A stretch of DNA of 64,000 bases from Verrucomicrobia bacterium LP2A (GTDB taxonomy: Bacteria > Verrucomicrobiota > Verrucomicrobiia > Methylacidiphilales > Methylacidiphilaceae). The notes beneath the pieces were generated by a model. That model did not search any database, was not told the origin of the DNA, and saw nothing but the letters and a program-made list of their open reading frames with translations. The stretch is taken from assembly GCA_000526255.1 (NCBI GenBank), contig JAFS01000001.1, positions 558,001 to 622,000 on the forward strand, written 5' to 3'. The translations under genes and the position numbers were made by a program. Numbering within the stretch: the stretch's first letter is position 1; each line of letters starts with the position of its first letter. Below are positions 46,490-55,984 of the stretch, piece by piece.

Positions 46490-48310
46490 ATGAAGCGCTT
46501 GCCACTCGTCGGCATCATCTTGGCCTGTTCGGGCCTTTCTCTCATCGGCGCTCCCGCTTCGGACACGGCGCAGCTCTCGGCGTACCAGGGTTCAGTCTCG
46601 GTGCAGAGGGCGGGGTCGGAGCGCTGGGAACCGGGTTCTCCGCGCGAAGCGCTCCATCCCGGAGACCGAATCCAGACCGGACCGCAGTCCCGGGCGGAGG
46701 TGCGCATCGACTCCAACAATTTCCTTCGGCTCGGGGAGGAGGGCGAAGCCCAGATCAGCGATCTGACGCCTTCGGCCATCAAGGCGGAAGTCATCCGAGG
46801 AACGGCGACCTATTCGGCGTTCGGGGGTAACCATCGGGACATCGCCATCGAAACGCCTGGAGCGAGCATTCAACCGGTTCAGGAAGGTGACTACCGGGTC
46901 AAGGTGGAGGGCGAGACGGCGACCGCGATCGTGCGGAAAGGGGACGCTCGGGTCGTCTCTCCGCAGGGTTCGGAAGATTTGCCGGCGGGGAAGATGATGG
47001 TCATTCAGGGGACGAACAACCCGGAATATCAAACCGCAGATGCGCCGGCCACCGACGCATGGGACCAGTGGAACCAAAAGCGTGACTCGGTCGAGATGGC
47101 GGCGGCGAAGTCGGCGACCGCTCCCTCCGCCCTGTGGGACGACTCCCCAGCCTATCACAGCTATTCCGATGACACCGGCCGGAACGTGACCAACATCTTT
47201 GTCGGAGCTACCGTTCCCGCTTCGTCGTACGGATCTGCTGGCTGGCCGGGCGCCGGATTGGGCTACTACGCGGCCGCCCCGTTCATGCCGTACAACCCCT
47301 TTTGGGGCCCTTGGGGTTACGGCATGGGCATGGGGTTCGGCTTTGGCTGGCCGATGATGGGCATGGGATTCGGCTTTGGTTGGCCGATGATGGGCATGGG
47401 ATTCGGTTTTGGTTGGCCGATGATGGGCATGGGATTCGGCTTTGGTTGGGGAGGGATGGGCATGGGATTCGGTTTTGGCTGGCCGATGATGGGCATGGGG
47501 TTCGGCTTTGGTTGGCCGATGATGGGCATGGGATTCGGCTTTGGTTGGGGAGGGATGGGCGTCTACAACCGGACGAACATTACGAACATCAATAACATCC
47601 GTAATGTTAACAACACCCGGAACGTCACCAACTCCAACAGGGCAGGGGCGGCGGGACACGAGGCCGGCATGCATGGCGGGGCTGCGGCCGGAGCTCATGG
47701 GGGTGTGGCCGCGGGAGGCGAGCGGGGGATGTCCCATTTCGGTGCCAACACGGCGGCCGGAGGCCGCGCCGGAGGAGGTGCCTCAGGCGGGTGGAGCCAC
47801 TTCGGCGGGCAGGGAGCCGGGGCGGGGGGATCGCGCTCAATTGGGGGTGCCGCCCACTCCGGGAGCTCGGGCTGGAGCCGTTTTGGGAGTGGGAGCAGCG
47901 GCATGGGAAACCGGGGTGCCGGGGGAAGCTTTGCGGGCGCGCGCGCGGGTTCCTGGAGTAGCCATGGTGGCGGTGCCTTCGGAGGCGGAACGGGTTCTTG
48001 GCGTGGCGCGACAGGAGCCGGAGGAGCTTCCCATTTTAACAGTGCGGCGGGTCGCGGGCTTTCCCGAGCCGGTTCTCTCGGTGGTTGGCGCGGGGCCGCA
48101 GGAGGCCATGCGGGAGGGATGCGGAATGGAACCGGCGCGTTCCGCGGCGCTTCGATCGGAAGCCGAGGCTTCGGGGGGAGCCGCAGCGGATTTCGGGGGG
48201 GCATGGGAGGCGGCTACCGCGGAGGAGGCGGAGGTTTTGGCGGGTACCGTGGCGGTGGTGGATTTCGTGGGGGAGGCGGCTTCCACGGAGGCGGAGGGGG
48301 GCATCGGTAG
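46490..48310 (+). CDS. FecR-domain exported protein with aromatic-glycine repeats
   Basis: 606 residues. A signal peptide (LVGIILACSGLSLIGAPAS) is followed by a FecR-like beta-helical domain (about 25-170; AYQGSVSVQRAGSERWEPGS, LHPGDRIQTGPQSRAEVRI). Residues 279-355 are seven copies of the 11-residue unit MGMGFGFGWPM or MGMGFGFGWGG. An Asn-rich run (NITNINNIRNVNNTRNVTN) comes next, then a Gly/Ser/Ala-rich C-terminus ending in GGGGFRGGGGFHGGGGGHR. A strong AAGGAGG ribosome site precedes the ATG. Probably an exported or surface structural protein; the FecR domain here is not linked to a sigma factor gene. Confidence 0.8.
   Translation: MKRLPLVGIILACSGLSLIGAPASDTAQLSAYQGSVSVQRAGSERWEPGSPREALHPGDRIQTGPQSRAEVRIDSNNFLRLGEEGEAQISDLTPSAIKAEVIRGTATYSAFGGNHRDIAIETPGASIQPVQEGDYRVKVEGETATAIVRKGDARVVSPQGSEDLPAGKMMVIQGTNNPEYQTADAPATDAWDQWNQKRDSVEMAAAKSATAPSALWDDSPAYHSYSDDTGRNVTNIFVGATVPASSYGSAGWPGAGLGYYAAAPFMPYNPFWGPWGYGMGMGFGFGWPMMGMGFGFGWPMMGMGFGFGWPMMGMGFGFGWGGMGMGFGFGWPMMGMGFGFGWPMMGMGFGFGWGGMGVYNRTNITNINNIRNVNNTRNVTNSNRAGAAGHEAGMHGGAAAGAHGGVAAGGERGMSHFGANTAAGGRAGGGASGGWSHFGGQGAGAGGSRSIGGAAHSGSSGWSRFGSGSSGMGNRGAGGSFAGARAGSWSSHGGGAFGGGTGSWRGATGAGGASHFNSAAGRGLSRAGSLGGWRGAAGGHAGGMRNGTGAFRGASIGSRGFGGSRSGFRGGMGGGYRGGGGGFGGYRGGGGFRGGGGFHGGGGGHR
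47324..47554 (+). repeat. Seven tandem 33-bp repeats in the FecR-domain gene
   Basis: Seven consecutive 33-bp units, each encoding an 11-residue Gly/Met/Phe/Trp segment; units 4 and 7 end in GG, the others in PM. The phase is exact (231 bp), so gain or loss of units keeps the frame. Copies differ only at a few third positions, indicating recent expansion or homogenisation. Confidence 0.95.
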
Positions 48311-48405
48311 GTTCGTCCCGAGTCGACCCGGGAGGATAACTCTCTCCGGAAAAACCGCTTTCGTCCCGTTCTTCCCTCTGCGATGCTTCCCGGATCAGGG
48401 GGAGG

Positions 48406-50475
48406 GTGGAATTTTTTAATTTCTGCAATCACGGGTTCGTCCGCGTCGCCATCGGGATCCCGGTGGTGCGGATCGCGGACCCGGCCGCAAATGCGGAGCG
48501 GACAATCGCTCTGCTGGGAGAGGCCGCCCAGCGGCAAGTGGCGCTCGCCGTCTTCCCGGAGCTCGGCCTTTCCGGCTACTCCTGCGAGGATCTCTTTGGG
48601 CAGTCGGCTCTCCTTGGAGCCGCTCGGGAAGCTCTTCTGCGGGTTCGGGAGTCCTCGGTGGGCTTGCCTGTCGTGGCCGTCGTCGGGCTGCCCCTGGAAC
48701 TCCGTGGGGCGCTCTACAATTGCGCCGCGGTGGTGCATCGCGGCCGGATTCTGGGCATCGTTCCCAAGACCTACCTTCCGAACTACCGGGAGTTCTACGA
48801 GCTTCGCCAGTTTGCCCCGGGGGCCTATGCGCAGGAGCGGGAGGTCTCCTTGGGCGGGGAAGCGGTTCCTTTCGGGAGCGACCTTGTCTTTGCCGCGTCG
48901 GACGAGCCGCTCTTTGCGTTCTCCGTGGAGATCTGCGAGGATCTCTGGGTTCCGATTCCGCCTTCTTCCTACGCTGCGCTTGCCGGGGCGACCGTGCTGA
49001 TCAACCTCTCGGCGTCGAACGTCACGATCGGGAAGGATGACTACCGCCGCGAGCTCGTGGGCAATCAGTCGGCTCGCTGTCTTGCCGCCTACCTTTACAC
49101 TGCGGCCGGCTGCGGCGAATCGACCACCGACCTCGCTTGGGACGGACACGGGATGATTTACGAGAATGGGAGCCGCTTGGTCGAGACCGAGCGCTTCCTC
49201 GATCGGGATCAGCTCGTCACCACCGAGATCGACCTGGAGAGGCTGGCGGCCGATCGCCGCCGCCAAGGGAGCTTTGCCCAGAGCCGCTTTCAGCATCGCA
49301 ACCAGATCGAAGGCTTTCGTCACATCCCCTTCCGGGCGGGACTTCCTCGAGAAGGGGTCCTCCTGCTCGAGCGCGCCTACGACCGCTTCCCTTACGTGTC
49401 GAGTGACTTGCAAAAAACCGAGGAGCGCTGCCGGGAGATCTACCAGATCCAGGTCCAGGGGCTGGCCACACGCCTGCAGGCGGCCGGGTTCCAGAAGGTC
49501 ATTCTTGGGATTTCGGGAGGGCTCGATTCGACGCAGGCGCTCTTGGTGGCCTGCCGCGCCATGGATCGGCTCGGGCTGCCGAGGAGCAACGTCCTCGCCT
49601 ATACGATGCCCGCCTTCGGGACGAGCGAGCGTACATTAGCACAGTCGGTTCGGCTCATGGCCGCCTTGCGCTGCGCCGCATACCAGATCGACATCCGGCC
49701 GAGTTGCCAGCAGATGCTCCGGGACATCGGCCATCCGGCGGCCCAGGGCAAAGCGGTCTATGACACGACCTTCGAGAATGTCCAGGCGGGGGAGAGAACG
49801 AGCCACCTCTTCCGGTTGGCCAACGCCCACAACGCCCTGGTGGTGGGAACGAGCGACCTGAGCGAGCTCGCTCTCGGCTGGTGCACCTACGGCGTCGGAG
49901 ACCAGATGGCTCACTACCATGTCAATGCGAGCGTTCCCAAGACCCTGATTCGGCATCTGATCGCCTCGGAAGCTAAGCGCGAGGCGCTGGGAGAGGAGAC
50001 GAGCGCTCTGCTTCGGGAGATCCTGGCGACCGAGATCAGCCCTGAGTTGATTCCCGGGAGGGATGGGGGCCAGCCGGAGCAGCGGACCGAGGAGGTGGTG
50101 GGACCCTATTCCCTGCAAGATTTTCATCTCTACTATATTCTCCGATTCGGGTACAGTCCGGCCAAGGTCGCTTTCCTGGCTTGGACCGCCTGGCACGACC
50201 GGAGCCAAGGGGCTTGGCCGAGCGGGGAGCCGGAACCGCGACCGGAATGGTCAATTGGGGAAATCAAGGGGTGGCTGCGCCTCTTCCTGCGGCGCTTTTT
50301 CGCAGAGAGCCAGTTCAAGCGGAGCTGCATCGCCAATGCGCCCAAGGTCGGCTCCGGGGGCTCCCTTTCTCCGCGCGGAGACTACCGAGCGCCGAGCGAT
50401 AGTCCGGCCACCGTTTGGCTGGCGGCTTGCGACGAGATCCCGGAGCGGGAGCCCGCCTCTTCTCGCCCGCATTAG
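48406..50475 (+). CDS. nadE: Glutamine-dependent NAD+ synthetase
   Basis: Converts nicotinate adenine dinucleotide to NAD with glutamine as nitrogen source. The nitrilase-type glutaminase domain has the catalytic Glu in FPELGLSGYSCEDL, Lys in PKTYLPNYREFYE and Cys in EICEDLW. The synthetase domain has the ATP loop GISGGLDST and GTSDLSELALGWCTYG. At 689 residues it matches long NadE enzymes. The start is a GTG at 48406; the next frame-compatible starts would cut into the domain. The gene runs in the same direction as mgtA. Confidence 0.96.
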   Translation: MEFFNFCNHGFVRVAIGIPVVRIADPAANAERTIALLGEAAQRQVALAVFPELGLSGYSCEDLFGQSALLGAAREALLRVRESSVGLPVVAVVGLPLELRGALYNCAAVVHRGRILGIVPKTYLPNYREFYELRQFAPGAYAQEREVSLGGEAVPFGSDLVFAASDEPLFAFSVEICEDLWVPIPPSSYAALAGATVLINLSASNVTIGKDDYRRELVGNQSARCLAAYLYTAAGCGESTTDLAWDGHGMIYENGSRLVETERFLDRDQLVTTEIDLERLAADRRRQGSFAQSRFQHRNQIEGFRHIPFRAGLPREGVLLLERAYDRFPYVSSDLQKTEERCREIYQIQVQGLATRLQAAGFQKVILGISGGLDSTQALLVACRAMDRLGLPRSNVLAYTMPAFGTSERTLAQSVRLMAALRCAAYQIDIRPSCQQMLRDIGHPAAQGKAVYDTTFENVQAGERTSHLFRLANAHNALVVGTSDLSELALGWCTYGVGDQMAHYHVNASVPKTLIRHLIASEAKREALGEETSALLREILATEISPELIPGRDGGQPEQRTEEVVGPYSLQDFHLYYILRFGYSPAKVAFLAWTAWHDRSQGAWPSGEPEPRPEWSIGEIKGWLRLFLRRFFAESQFKRSCIANAPKVGSGGSLSPRGDYRAPSDSPATVWLAACDEIPEREPASSRPH

Positions 50476-50626
50476 CCCGGCGGAAGAAGGCTTTTGCTTT
50501 TCTCTCGGAAAGGGTTTGGGTAAGAGGGGAAGCCCTGGCGGTCGTCCTGTCTCGTTCTATGGATGGCAGAAGGGGTTGCCGGAGTGCATACGGTCCACGA
50601 CCACCGGGTCAATTGGAATCGAACCC

Positions 50627-53392
50627 ATGAGCAAAGCCCCAGCCAATCCGACCGAGTCGCTCTACCGTCGGTTTGTTGGTCTGCCTCTGGTGCTTTGGCG
50701 CTGGATCCTCGAACGGAAAAAAAGCAAGGAGCGTGCCAGGGAATCGGCTCTCCGCGAGACGGAGAAGGCGATCGCCCGGCATCTCTGGAATTTGAGCCGG
50801 GTTCCAATCCCCGATCTCTTGCGGGAACTCGGCACCTCCGAAGCGGGCCTCGAAGAGGAGGAGGCGGAGAAGCGGCTGGATGAGAGCGGGTATAATGAGG
50901 TCCATTCCGAGAAGCCGCCGAACTGGGCGCAGATGCTTCTCTGGAGCTACCTCAACCCGTTCGCCGTCCTTCTCACGGTCATGGCCGTAATGGCGGGCTG
51001 GCTGGGAGAGCGGTACGGGGTCTTCATCATGTCGGTGATGATCGGGGTGAGCGTTCTCCTCCGGTTCTTCCAGGAGTTCGAGTCGAGCCGGGCTGTCGAA
51101 AAGCTCAAGGCGATGGTCCGCACGACCGTGATGGTCCGGCGCCACTGGACGGAGTCCGAGGAGGGGCTTCCCGCTCCGGAGATGGCCCGGGGCCGGGAGA
51201 TCCCTCTTCGCCTGATCGTTCCCGGAGATATCATCCATCTCTCCGCCGGCGACATGATCCCCGCCGACGTAAGGCTGCTCTCCACTCGGGATCTTTTCGT
51301 GAGCCAGGCGGCTCTCTCCGGAGAATCCTTCCCGGTGGAAAAGTTTGATTCCCCCAGCGCACCCGGCGGAGGCGTCGAGCGTCCCGTCGATGTCTTCGGC
51401 CTACCGAACATCGCGTTCCTGGGGACCAACGTGATCTCCGGCACCGCGACGGCCGTCGCCTTGAGAACCGGTCCGTCGAGCTATTTTGGTGCCCTGGCCA
51501 AGGGGATTCGCGGTTATCGGGCGACGACGAGCTTCGATCAGAGTGTGAGCCGGGTGAGCTGGCTTCTCGTAAAGGTGATTGGGACGATGATCCCGATCGT
51601 TCTTCTGCTCAACGGGTTCACGAAGGGAAATTGGACGGAGGCCTTTCTTTTCGCCTTGGCCATCGGAGTGGGTCTCACCCCGGCGATGTTGCCGATGATC
51701 GTCACCGGGGCTTTAGCCAAAGGAGCGATCAGCCTCTCCCGCCGGAAGGTGATCACCAAGCGGCTCAATGCGATTCAAAACATCGGCGCGATGGACGTGC
51801 TCTGCACGGACAAGACGGGCACCCTGACTCACGACAAGATCATCCTGGAGCGATTCCTCGACGTGGAAGGAGAGGAAAGCCCGGAGGTGCTCGAGTATGC
51901 CTACCTGAACAGCTACTACCAGAGCGGCCTTCGCAACCTTCTCGATGCGGCCGTGCTCGAGCAGCGCGAGATCGGGATGCGACTCATCTCGCATTTTCAG
52001 AAGGTTGACGAGATCCCGTTCGATTTCGAGCGGCGCCGCATGTCGGTCGTGGCCCGCCGGGTCTCCAGCGGAAGAGACTTGTTGATCACCAAAGGAGCCG
52101 TGGAGGAGATGATCCGCATTTGCAGCCAGGTAAAGAAGGGGCAGGAGATCCTTCCGCTCTCCAAGGAGATGAAGCATCATGCCTTGACCTTGCGCGACGA
52201 GCTCAATGGCGATGGAATGCGGGTGGTCGCGGTCGCCTACAAGGAGCTGCCCGTGCAGGCCGGATCGATCGTTACGGCAGCCGACGAGAACGAGCTTACC
52301 TTCTGCGGCTTCATCGCCTTTCTCGATCCGCCGAAACACGACGCGGGGCCCGCGATTCAGGCCCTGCAAAAGTCGGGGGTCGAGGTGAAGGTAATCACGG
52401 GCGACAACGAGATTGTGACCTCTCGGATCTGCGACTGGGTCGGGCTCGAGATCAAAGGGATCCTGCGCGGTTTCGAGATCGAGAAGCTTTCCGACGAGGA
52501 GCTGATCGCCGCGTCGGAAAGCACGACCGCCTTTGTGAAGATGGCTCCGCTCCAGAAGGCTCGCGTGATTCGCGCGCTTCGGGCGGGCGGACATGCCGTC
52601 GGCTTTCTCGGGGACGGGATCAACGATGCTCCGGCGCTCCGGGAGGCCGACGTCGGCATTTCTGTCGACACCGCCGTCGATATTGCCAAGGAGTCAGCCG
52701 ACGTCATCCTCCTGGAGAAGAACCTCATGATTCTCGAAGAGGCGGTGATCGAGGGCCGCCGCATGTTCGGCAACATCGTCAAGTACATCAAGATGGCGAC
52801 GAGCTCGAATTTCGGGAACGTCCTGAGCGTTCTCGGATCGGGGGCGCTGCTTCCGTTCCTCCCGATGAAGCCTCTGCAGCTTCTCATCATCAACCTGATT
52901 TACGATCTGTCGCAGACGCTGATCCCCTGGGACCGGATGGACGACGAGTTCGTCTCCAAGCCCCGAAAGTGGGAAGCGGAAAGCATCGGCCGCTTCATGG
53001 CATTGATCGGCCCGATCAGCTCGATCTTCGACTATGCGACCTTTGCGGTGCTCTGGTTCGTCTTCCAGGCGAACACGCCAGCCCATCAATCCCTCTTTCA
53101 ATCGGGCTGGTTCGTCGAGAGCCTTCTTTCCCAAAGCCTCATCGTCCACATGATTCGAACCCGGAAAATTCCGTTCTTCCAGAGCGTCGCGGCGTGGCCG
53201 CTAGTCGTGGCGACGATCCTCGTCATCGTCCTCGGGCAGTTGATCCTCGCTACTCCTTTCGGGGCGGCGGCCGGACTGGTCCCTCTGCCGATGAACTTCT
53301 ACTTTTGGCTCTGGGGCATTCTCCTGTCCTACTGCGTGCTCACCCAGCTTGTGAAGAACTGGTATGTGCGACGGTTCGGCGAATGGCTGTGA
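50627..53392 (+). CDS. mgtA: Magnesium-translocating P-type ATPase
   Basis: A P3B-type ATPase of 921 residues from the ATG at 50627. It shows the phosphorylation motif DKTGTLT, the transmembrane GVGLTPAMLPMIVTG sequence (the MgtA/MgtB replacement for PEGL), TGD in KVITGDNEIV, and GDGINDAPALREADVGISVD. About ten membrane segments are predicted, with the last four at the C-terminus. It imports magnesium into the cytoplasm. The in-frame upstream extension overlaps nadE and is rejected. The 150-bp leader shows no structure I could assign. Confidence 0.95.
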   Translation: MSKAPANPTESLYRRFVGLPLVLWRWILERKKSKERARESALRETEKAIARHLWNLSRVPIPDLLRELGTSEAGLEEEEAEKRLDESGYNEVHSEKPPNWAQMLLWSYLNPFAVLLTVMAVMAGWLGERYGVFIMSVMIGVSVLLRFFQEFESSRAVEKLKAMVRTTVMVRRHWTESEEGLPAPEMARGREIPLRLIVPGDIIHLSAGDMIPADVRLLSTRDLFVSQAALSGESFPVEKFDSPSAPGGGVERPVDVFGLPNIAFLGTNVISGTATAVALRTGPSSYFGALAKGIRGYRATTSFDQSVSRVSWLLVKVIGTMIPIVLLLNGFTKGNWTEAFLFALAIGVGLTPAMLPMIVTGALAKGAISLSRRKVITKRLNAIQNIGAMDVLCTDKTGTLTHDKIILERFLDVEGEESPEVLEYAYLNSYYQSGLRNLLDAAVLEQREIGMRLISHFQKVDEIPFDFERRRMSVVARRVSSGRDLLITKGAVEEMIRICSQVKKGQEILPLSKEMKHHALTLRDELNGDGMRVVAVAYKELPVQAGSIVTAADENELTFCGFIAFLDPPKHDAGPAIQALQKSGVEVKVITGDNEIVTSRICDWVGLEIKGILRGFEIEKLSDEELIAASESTTAFVKMAPLQKARVIRALRAGGHAVGFLGDGINDAPALREADVGISVDTAVDIAKESADVILLEKNLMILEEAVIEGRRMFGNIVKYIKMATSSNFGNVLSVLGSGALLPFLPMKPLQLLIINLIYDLSQTLIPWDRMDDEFVSKPRKWEAESIGRFMALIGPISSIFDYATFAVLWFVFQANTPAHQSLFQSGWFVESLLSQSLIVHMIRTRKIPFFQSVAAWPLVVATILVIVLGQLILATPFGAAAGLVPLPMNFYFWLWGILLSYCVLTQLVKNWYVRRFGEWL

Positions 53393-53446
53393 GGGGAAAT
53401 TGCCCGTTGTCTTTCTTGCGCCGAGTCCGTAGCATCGAACCTCTTC

Positions 53447-54418
53447 ATGAACCTGCTGGCAATGGGCCGGAGGGTATTCGAGATCGAGATCGATTCCCTC
53501 CGCCTGGTGGAAAAAAAGTTGGGACCCTCCTTTGAGGAGGCCGTTCAACGTCTTTCCGACTCCGTTGCGGCAAGCCGCAAGGTGATCGTGGTGGGAGTCG
53601 GCAAGTCGGGCCACGTCGGTCAGAAGATCGCGGCGACCTTGGCCAGCACGGGGGCGCCGAGCGTGGTGCTCAACGCGGTAGACGCCTTTCACGGGGACCT
53701 GGGAATCGCCTGCGAGGGAGATGCGGCTCTGGCGCTCAGCTACAGCGGGGAGACCGAGGAGCTCGTCCGCCTGCTGCCCTATCTCAAGAGAATGAAGGTT
53801 TCCGTGATCGCAATGACCGGCAACCTCAAGTCAACCCTGGCGCAAAACGCGGACACGGTTCTCGACGTCGGGGTCGAGAAGGAAGCCTGTCCTCATAATC
53901 TGGCGCCCACCTCGAGCACCACGGCGATGCTCGCGCTCGGGGATGCGCTGGCGATGGTTCTTCTTGAGAAGCGGGGGTTCCAAAAAGAGGACTTTGCCCG
54001 CCTTCATCCGGGCGGGACTTTGGGGCGTAATCTCTTGCTGCGAGTGGGCGACATCATGCGGCCGAGAGAGGCGATCGTCGTTCTCCCTGGAAAAGCCACG
54101 GTGAAGGAGGCGCTGCGCCAGTGGAATCGAAAGAGGGCGGGGGCCGCCGTGGTCGTCGACGGAGGTGGCGCGGTCGAGGGGATCTTCACCCATGGAGACT
54201 TCGTGCGGCGGTACGAACGGGATCCTCAAGTAGGAGAGCTTCCGCTTTCCGCGGTGATTACGTCGCGCCCCGTCACGGTGCGAGTTGACAAGCTTGCGGT
54301 GGAGGTGCTCAATCTCTTTGAAGTCCATCGAATTGACGATCTCATCGTGGTCGATGGGGAGAATCGGCCGGTCGGGATGGTCGACTCGAGAGATCTTACC
54401 ATGCACAAATTGATGTAG
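53447..54418 (+). CDS. kdsD: Arabinose-5-phosphate isomerase
   Basis: KdsD/KpsF enzyme making D-arabinose 5-phosphate from ribulose 5-phosphate for KDO in lipopolysaccharide. The SIS domain (about 40-190) has [20 protein letters not shown] and [15 protein letters not shown], with the [11 protein letters not shown] motif closing it. Two CBS domains follow to residue 323. It implies a Gram-negative outer membrane with KDO. 16 bp ahead of efp. Confidence 0.95.
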   Translation: MNLLAMGRRVFEIEIDSLRLVEKKLGPSFEEAVQRLSDSVAASRKVIVVGVGKSGHVGQKIAATLASTGAPSVVLNAVDAFHGDLGIACEGDAALALSYSGETEELVRLLPYLKRMKVSVIAMTGNLKSTLAQNADTVLDVGVEKEACPHNLAPTSSTTAMLALGDALAMVLLEKRGFQKEDFARLHPGGTLGRNLLLRVGDIMRPREAIVVLPGKATVKEALRQWNRKRAGAAVVVDGGGAVEGIFTHGDFVRRYERDPQVGELPLSAVITSRPVTVRVDKLAVEVLNLFEVHRIDDLIVVDGENRPVGMVDSRDLTMHKLM

Positions 54419-54434
54419 AGAAGATGACGCATCT

Positions 54435-54992
54435 ATGACGAACGCGAGCGATGTCAGCAAGGGGCAGGCGATCCACCATCACGGTGCCGTCTGCCTCGTC
54501 TTGGAGACCCAACACAGAACCCCGGGGAATCTGCGCGCCTTTGTCCAGATGACGCTGCGCAACCTGAAAACAGGCAGGTCTTCGGTAGAACGCTTCAGCT
54601 CATCGGACAAGGTCGAGCTGGTCAGCGTAACTCGGAAGAAGTGCGAATTCAGCTACCGCGAAGGCAAAGACTATGTCTTCATGGATCCGGACAGCTATGA
54701 AAGCATCCCGGTTCCGGAAGATCTGGTCGGTAAGGCGAAGGACTACCTCATCGAAAACCAGGTTGTCGATCTTCTGTTCACCGATGAGGTGGTGGCCGCG
54801 GTCGAGCTGCCGCCCACCGTCACCTTGAAGGTAGTCAGCTCTCCGGAAGGGATCCGCGGCGATTCGGCAACGAACGTGATGAAGATCGCCGAGGTCGAGA
54901 CGGGCTTGAACGTCCAGGTCCCGCTCTTCATCAAGGAGGGAGAGAAGATCAAGGTGAGCACGGCGGAGGGCAAGTATTTGAGCCGCGCATAG
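54435..54992 (+). CDS. efp: Elongation factor P, Asn-tip type
   Basis: Rescues ribosomes stalled on polyproline. 185 residues, three beta-barrel domains of normal length. The domain I tip loop reads [10 protein letters not shown], aligning Asn32 with Lys34 of E. coli EF-P, which is lysylated, and with the Arg of the rhamnosylated group. Neither modification is therefore expected. No epmA, epmB, earP or ymfI-like gene is nearby. KdsD lies just upstream and the XRE fusion protein 49 bp downstream. Confidence 0.95.
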   Translation: MTNASDVSKGQAIHHHGAVCLVLETQHRTPGNLRAFVQMTLRNLKTGRSSVERFSSSDKVELVSVTRKKCEFSYREGKDYVFMDPDSYESIPVPEDLVGKAKDYLIENQVVDLLFTDEVVAAVELPPTVTLKVVSSPEGIRGDSATNVMKIAEVETGLNVQVPLFIKEGEKIKVSTAEGKYLSRA

Positions 54993-55041
54993 GGCCGCTC
55001 CGAAAGAGGGTCCAAGAGGTCAAGCTCGTCGGAAAGGGCGG

Positions 55042-55890
55042 GTGCCGGAGAAACAAGAACCTATGCCGGAATGGGTCAAGATCCTCCAAGCTGCTCAGAT
55101 TGGCATGGGGTGGACGGATGAGAGGCTGGCGGAACGTTCCGATACGCCTCTGCGAAAGCTGCGGGAGTTGAAAGCGGGAAGCCTCGAGCCCGCCGCGCTT
55201 CGCTCTGTGGCCCACGCCTTGCGCTTGGGAGCTGACGCCCTGCTCGCTCTGGCGCAGGAAGGAAGCCGCTCCCCCCTCTTTCCGCCGCCGCGAACCCTCG
55301 GGAGCATCGAGACTGGATCGGGACGAGGGTATCTGCTCTGGGATTCGCCGTCGCGGCTCGCATCTCTGATCGATATCGGGGAAGCGTGCCCGCCGGCGGT
55401 GCGTCTCCTGGAAAGTGAATTCCTGGTGCCGCGCTATCTCTTCTTCACCGAACGGCGCCGCCTCGCTGAGCCCGCTTGGATCCGGTTCCTGGGGGAGCGG
55501 GGCGCTCTGCCGCTTCGACCGGAGGCGGAAGATACAGACGGGACTTTCTCTCTGGGAACCCTTCAGATGGAGCGTCGCCTCGTGGTCGCCCAAGGAGGAG
55601 CCGGCCATCTCCTCTACGTCGTCCACGGCATGGAGGTGCCGGTCGCTTTCATCGGCCGGTCGTTGCTGGCTCCGACGGGCGCGTCCCTGGAAGAGGATGG
55701 CCGTCTCTACGCGACATGGCTGGAAGAGGTCCGTTCGCATATTTTTACTCTGAGCGACGAAACCCTCCTCTGTCCCTCGGGCGGGCCCATTACCTCGGTC
55801 GGCTTTGAAAAAGCCCATAACCCGTTCTTTCCCGAATTCGAGCATTTTTCGTCCTTCGCCAACTTAACCGAGGAGACTCGCAATCCGTGA
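55042..55890 (+). CDS. XRE-type helix-turn-helix fused to a metallo-beta-lactamase fold without metal site
   Basis: 282 residues. The N-terminal 70 resemble an XRE/Cro DNA-binding domain (IGMGWTDERLAERSDTPLRK, LRSVAHALRLGADALLALA). The rest follows a metallo-beta-lactamase scaffold: YLLWDSPSRLASLIDIGEAC, then VPRYLFFTERRRLAEP where HxHxDH should be, GGAGHLLYVVHGMEVPVAFI where the GHTPGS loop usually is, and a closing GGPITSVGFEKAHNPFFPE. The metal-binding His/Asp residues are absent, so it is probably a non-enzymatic sensor or regulator. The start could be the ATG at 55063. It sits between efp and prs on the same strand. Confidence 0.65.
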   Translation: MPEKQEPMPEWVKILQAAQIGMGWTDERLAERSDTPLRKLRELKAGSLEPAALRSVAHALRLGADALLALAQEGSRSPLFPPPRTLGSIETGSGRGYLLWDSPSRLASLIDIGEACPPAVRLLESEFLVPRYLFFTERRRLAEPAWIRFLGERGALPLRPEAEDTDGTFSLGTLQMERRLVVAQGGAGHLLYVVHGMEVPVAFIGRSLLAPTGASLEEDGRLYATWLEEVRSHIFTLSDETLLCPSGGPITSVGFEKAHNPFFPEFEHFSSFANLTEETRNP

Positions 55891-55984
55891 ACGCCGGTCG
55901 TTCTTTATCGGGCAGGGGCGTTGCCCGGCGGCCATCGGCAAAGCGCTCCGGGTGCGGCTTCGGAACAAAGAGGAATGGTTACCG

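Noticed and set aside
47324-47554. 33-bp repeats resembling CRISPR repeats
   Set aside because: Seven head-to-tail units with no spacers, in phase with a coding sequence.
50063-50626. N-terminal extension of mgtA
   Set aside because: It overlaps nadE out of frame and has no similarity to P-type ATPases.
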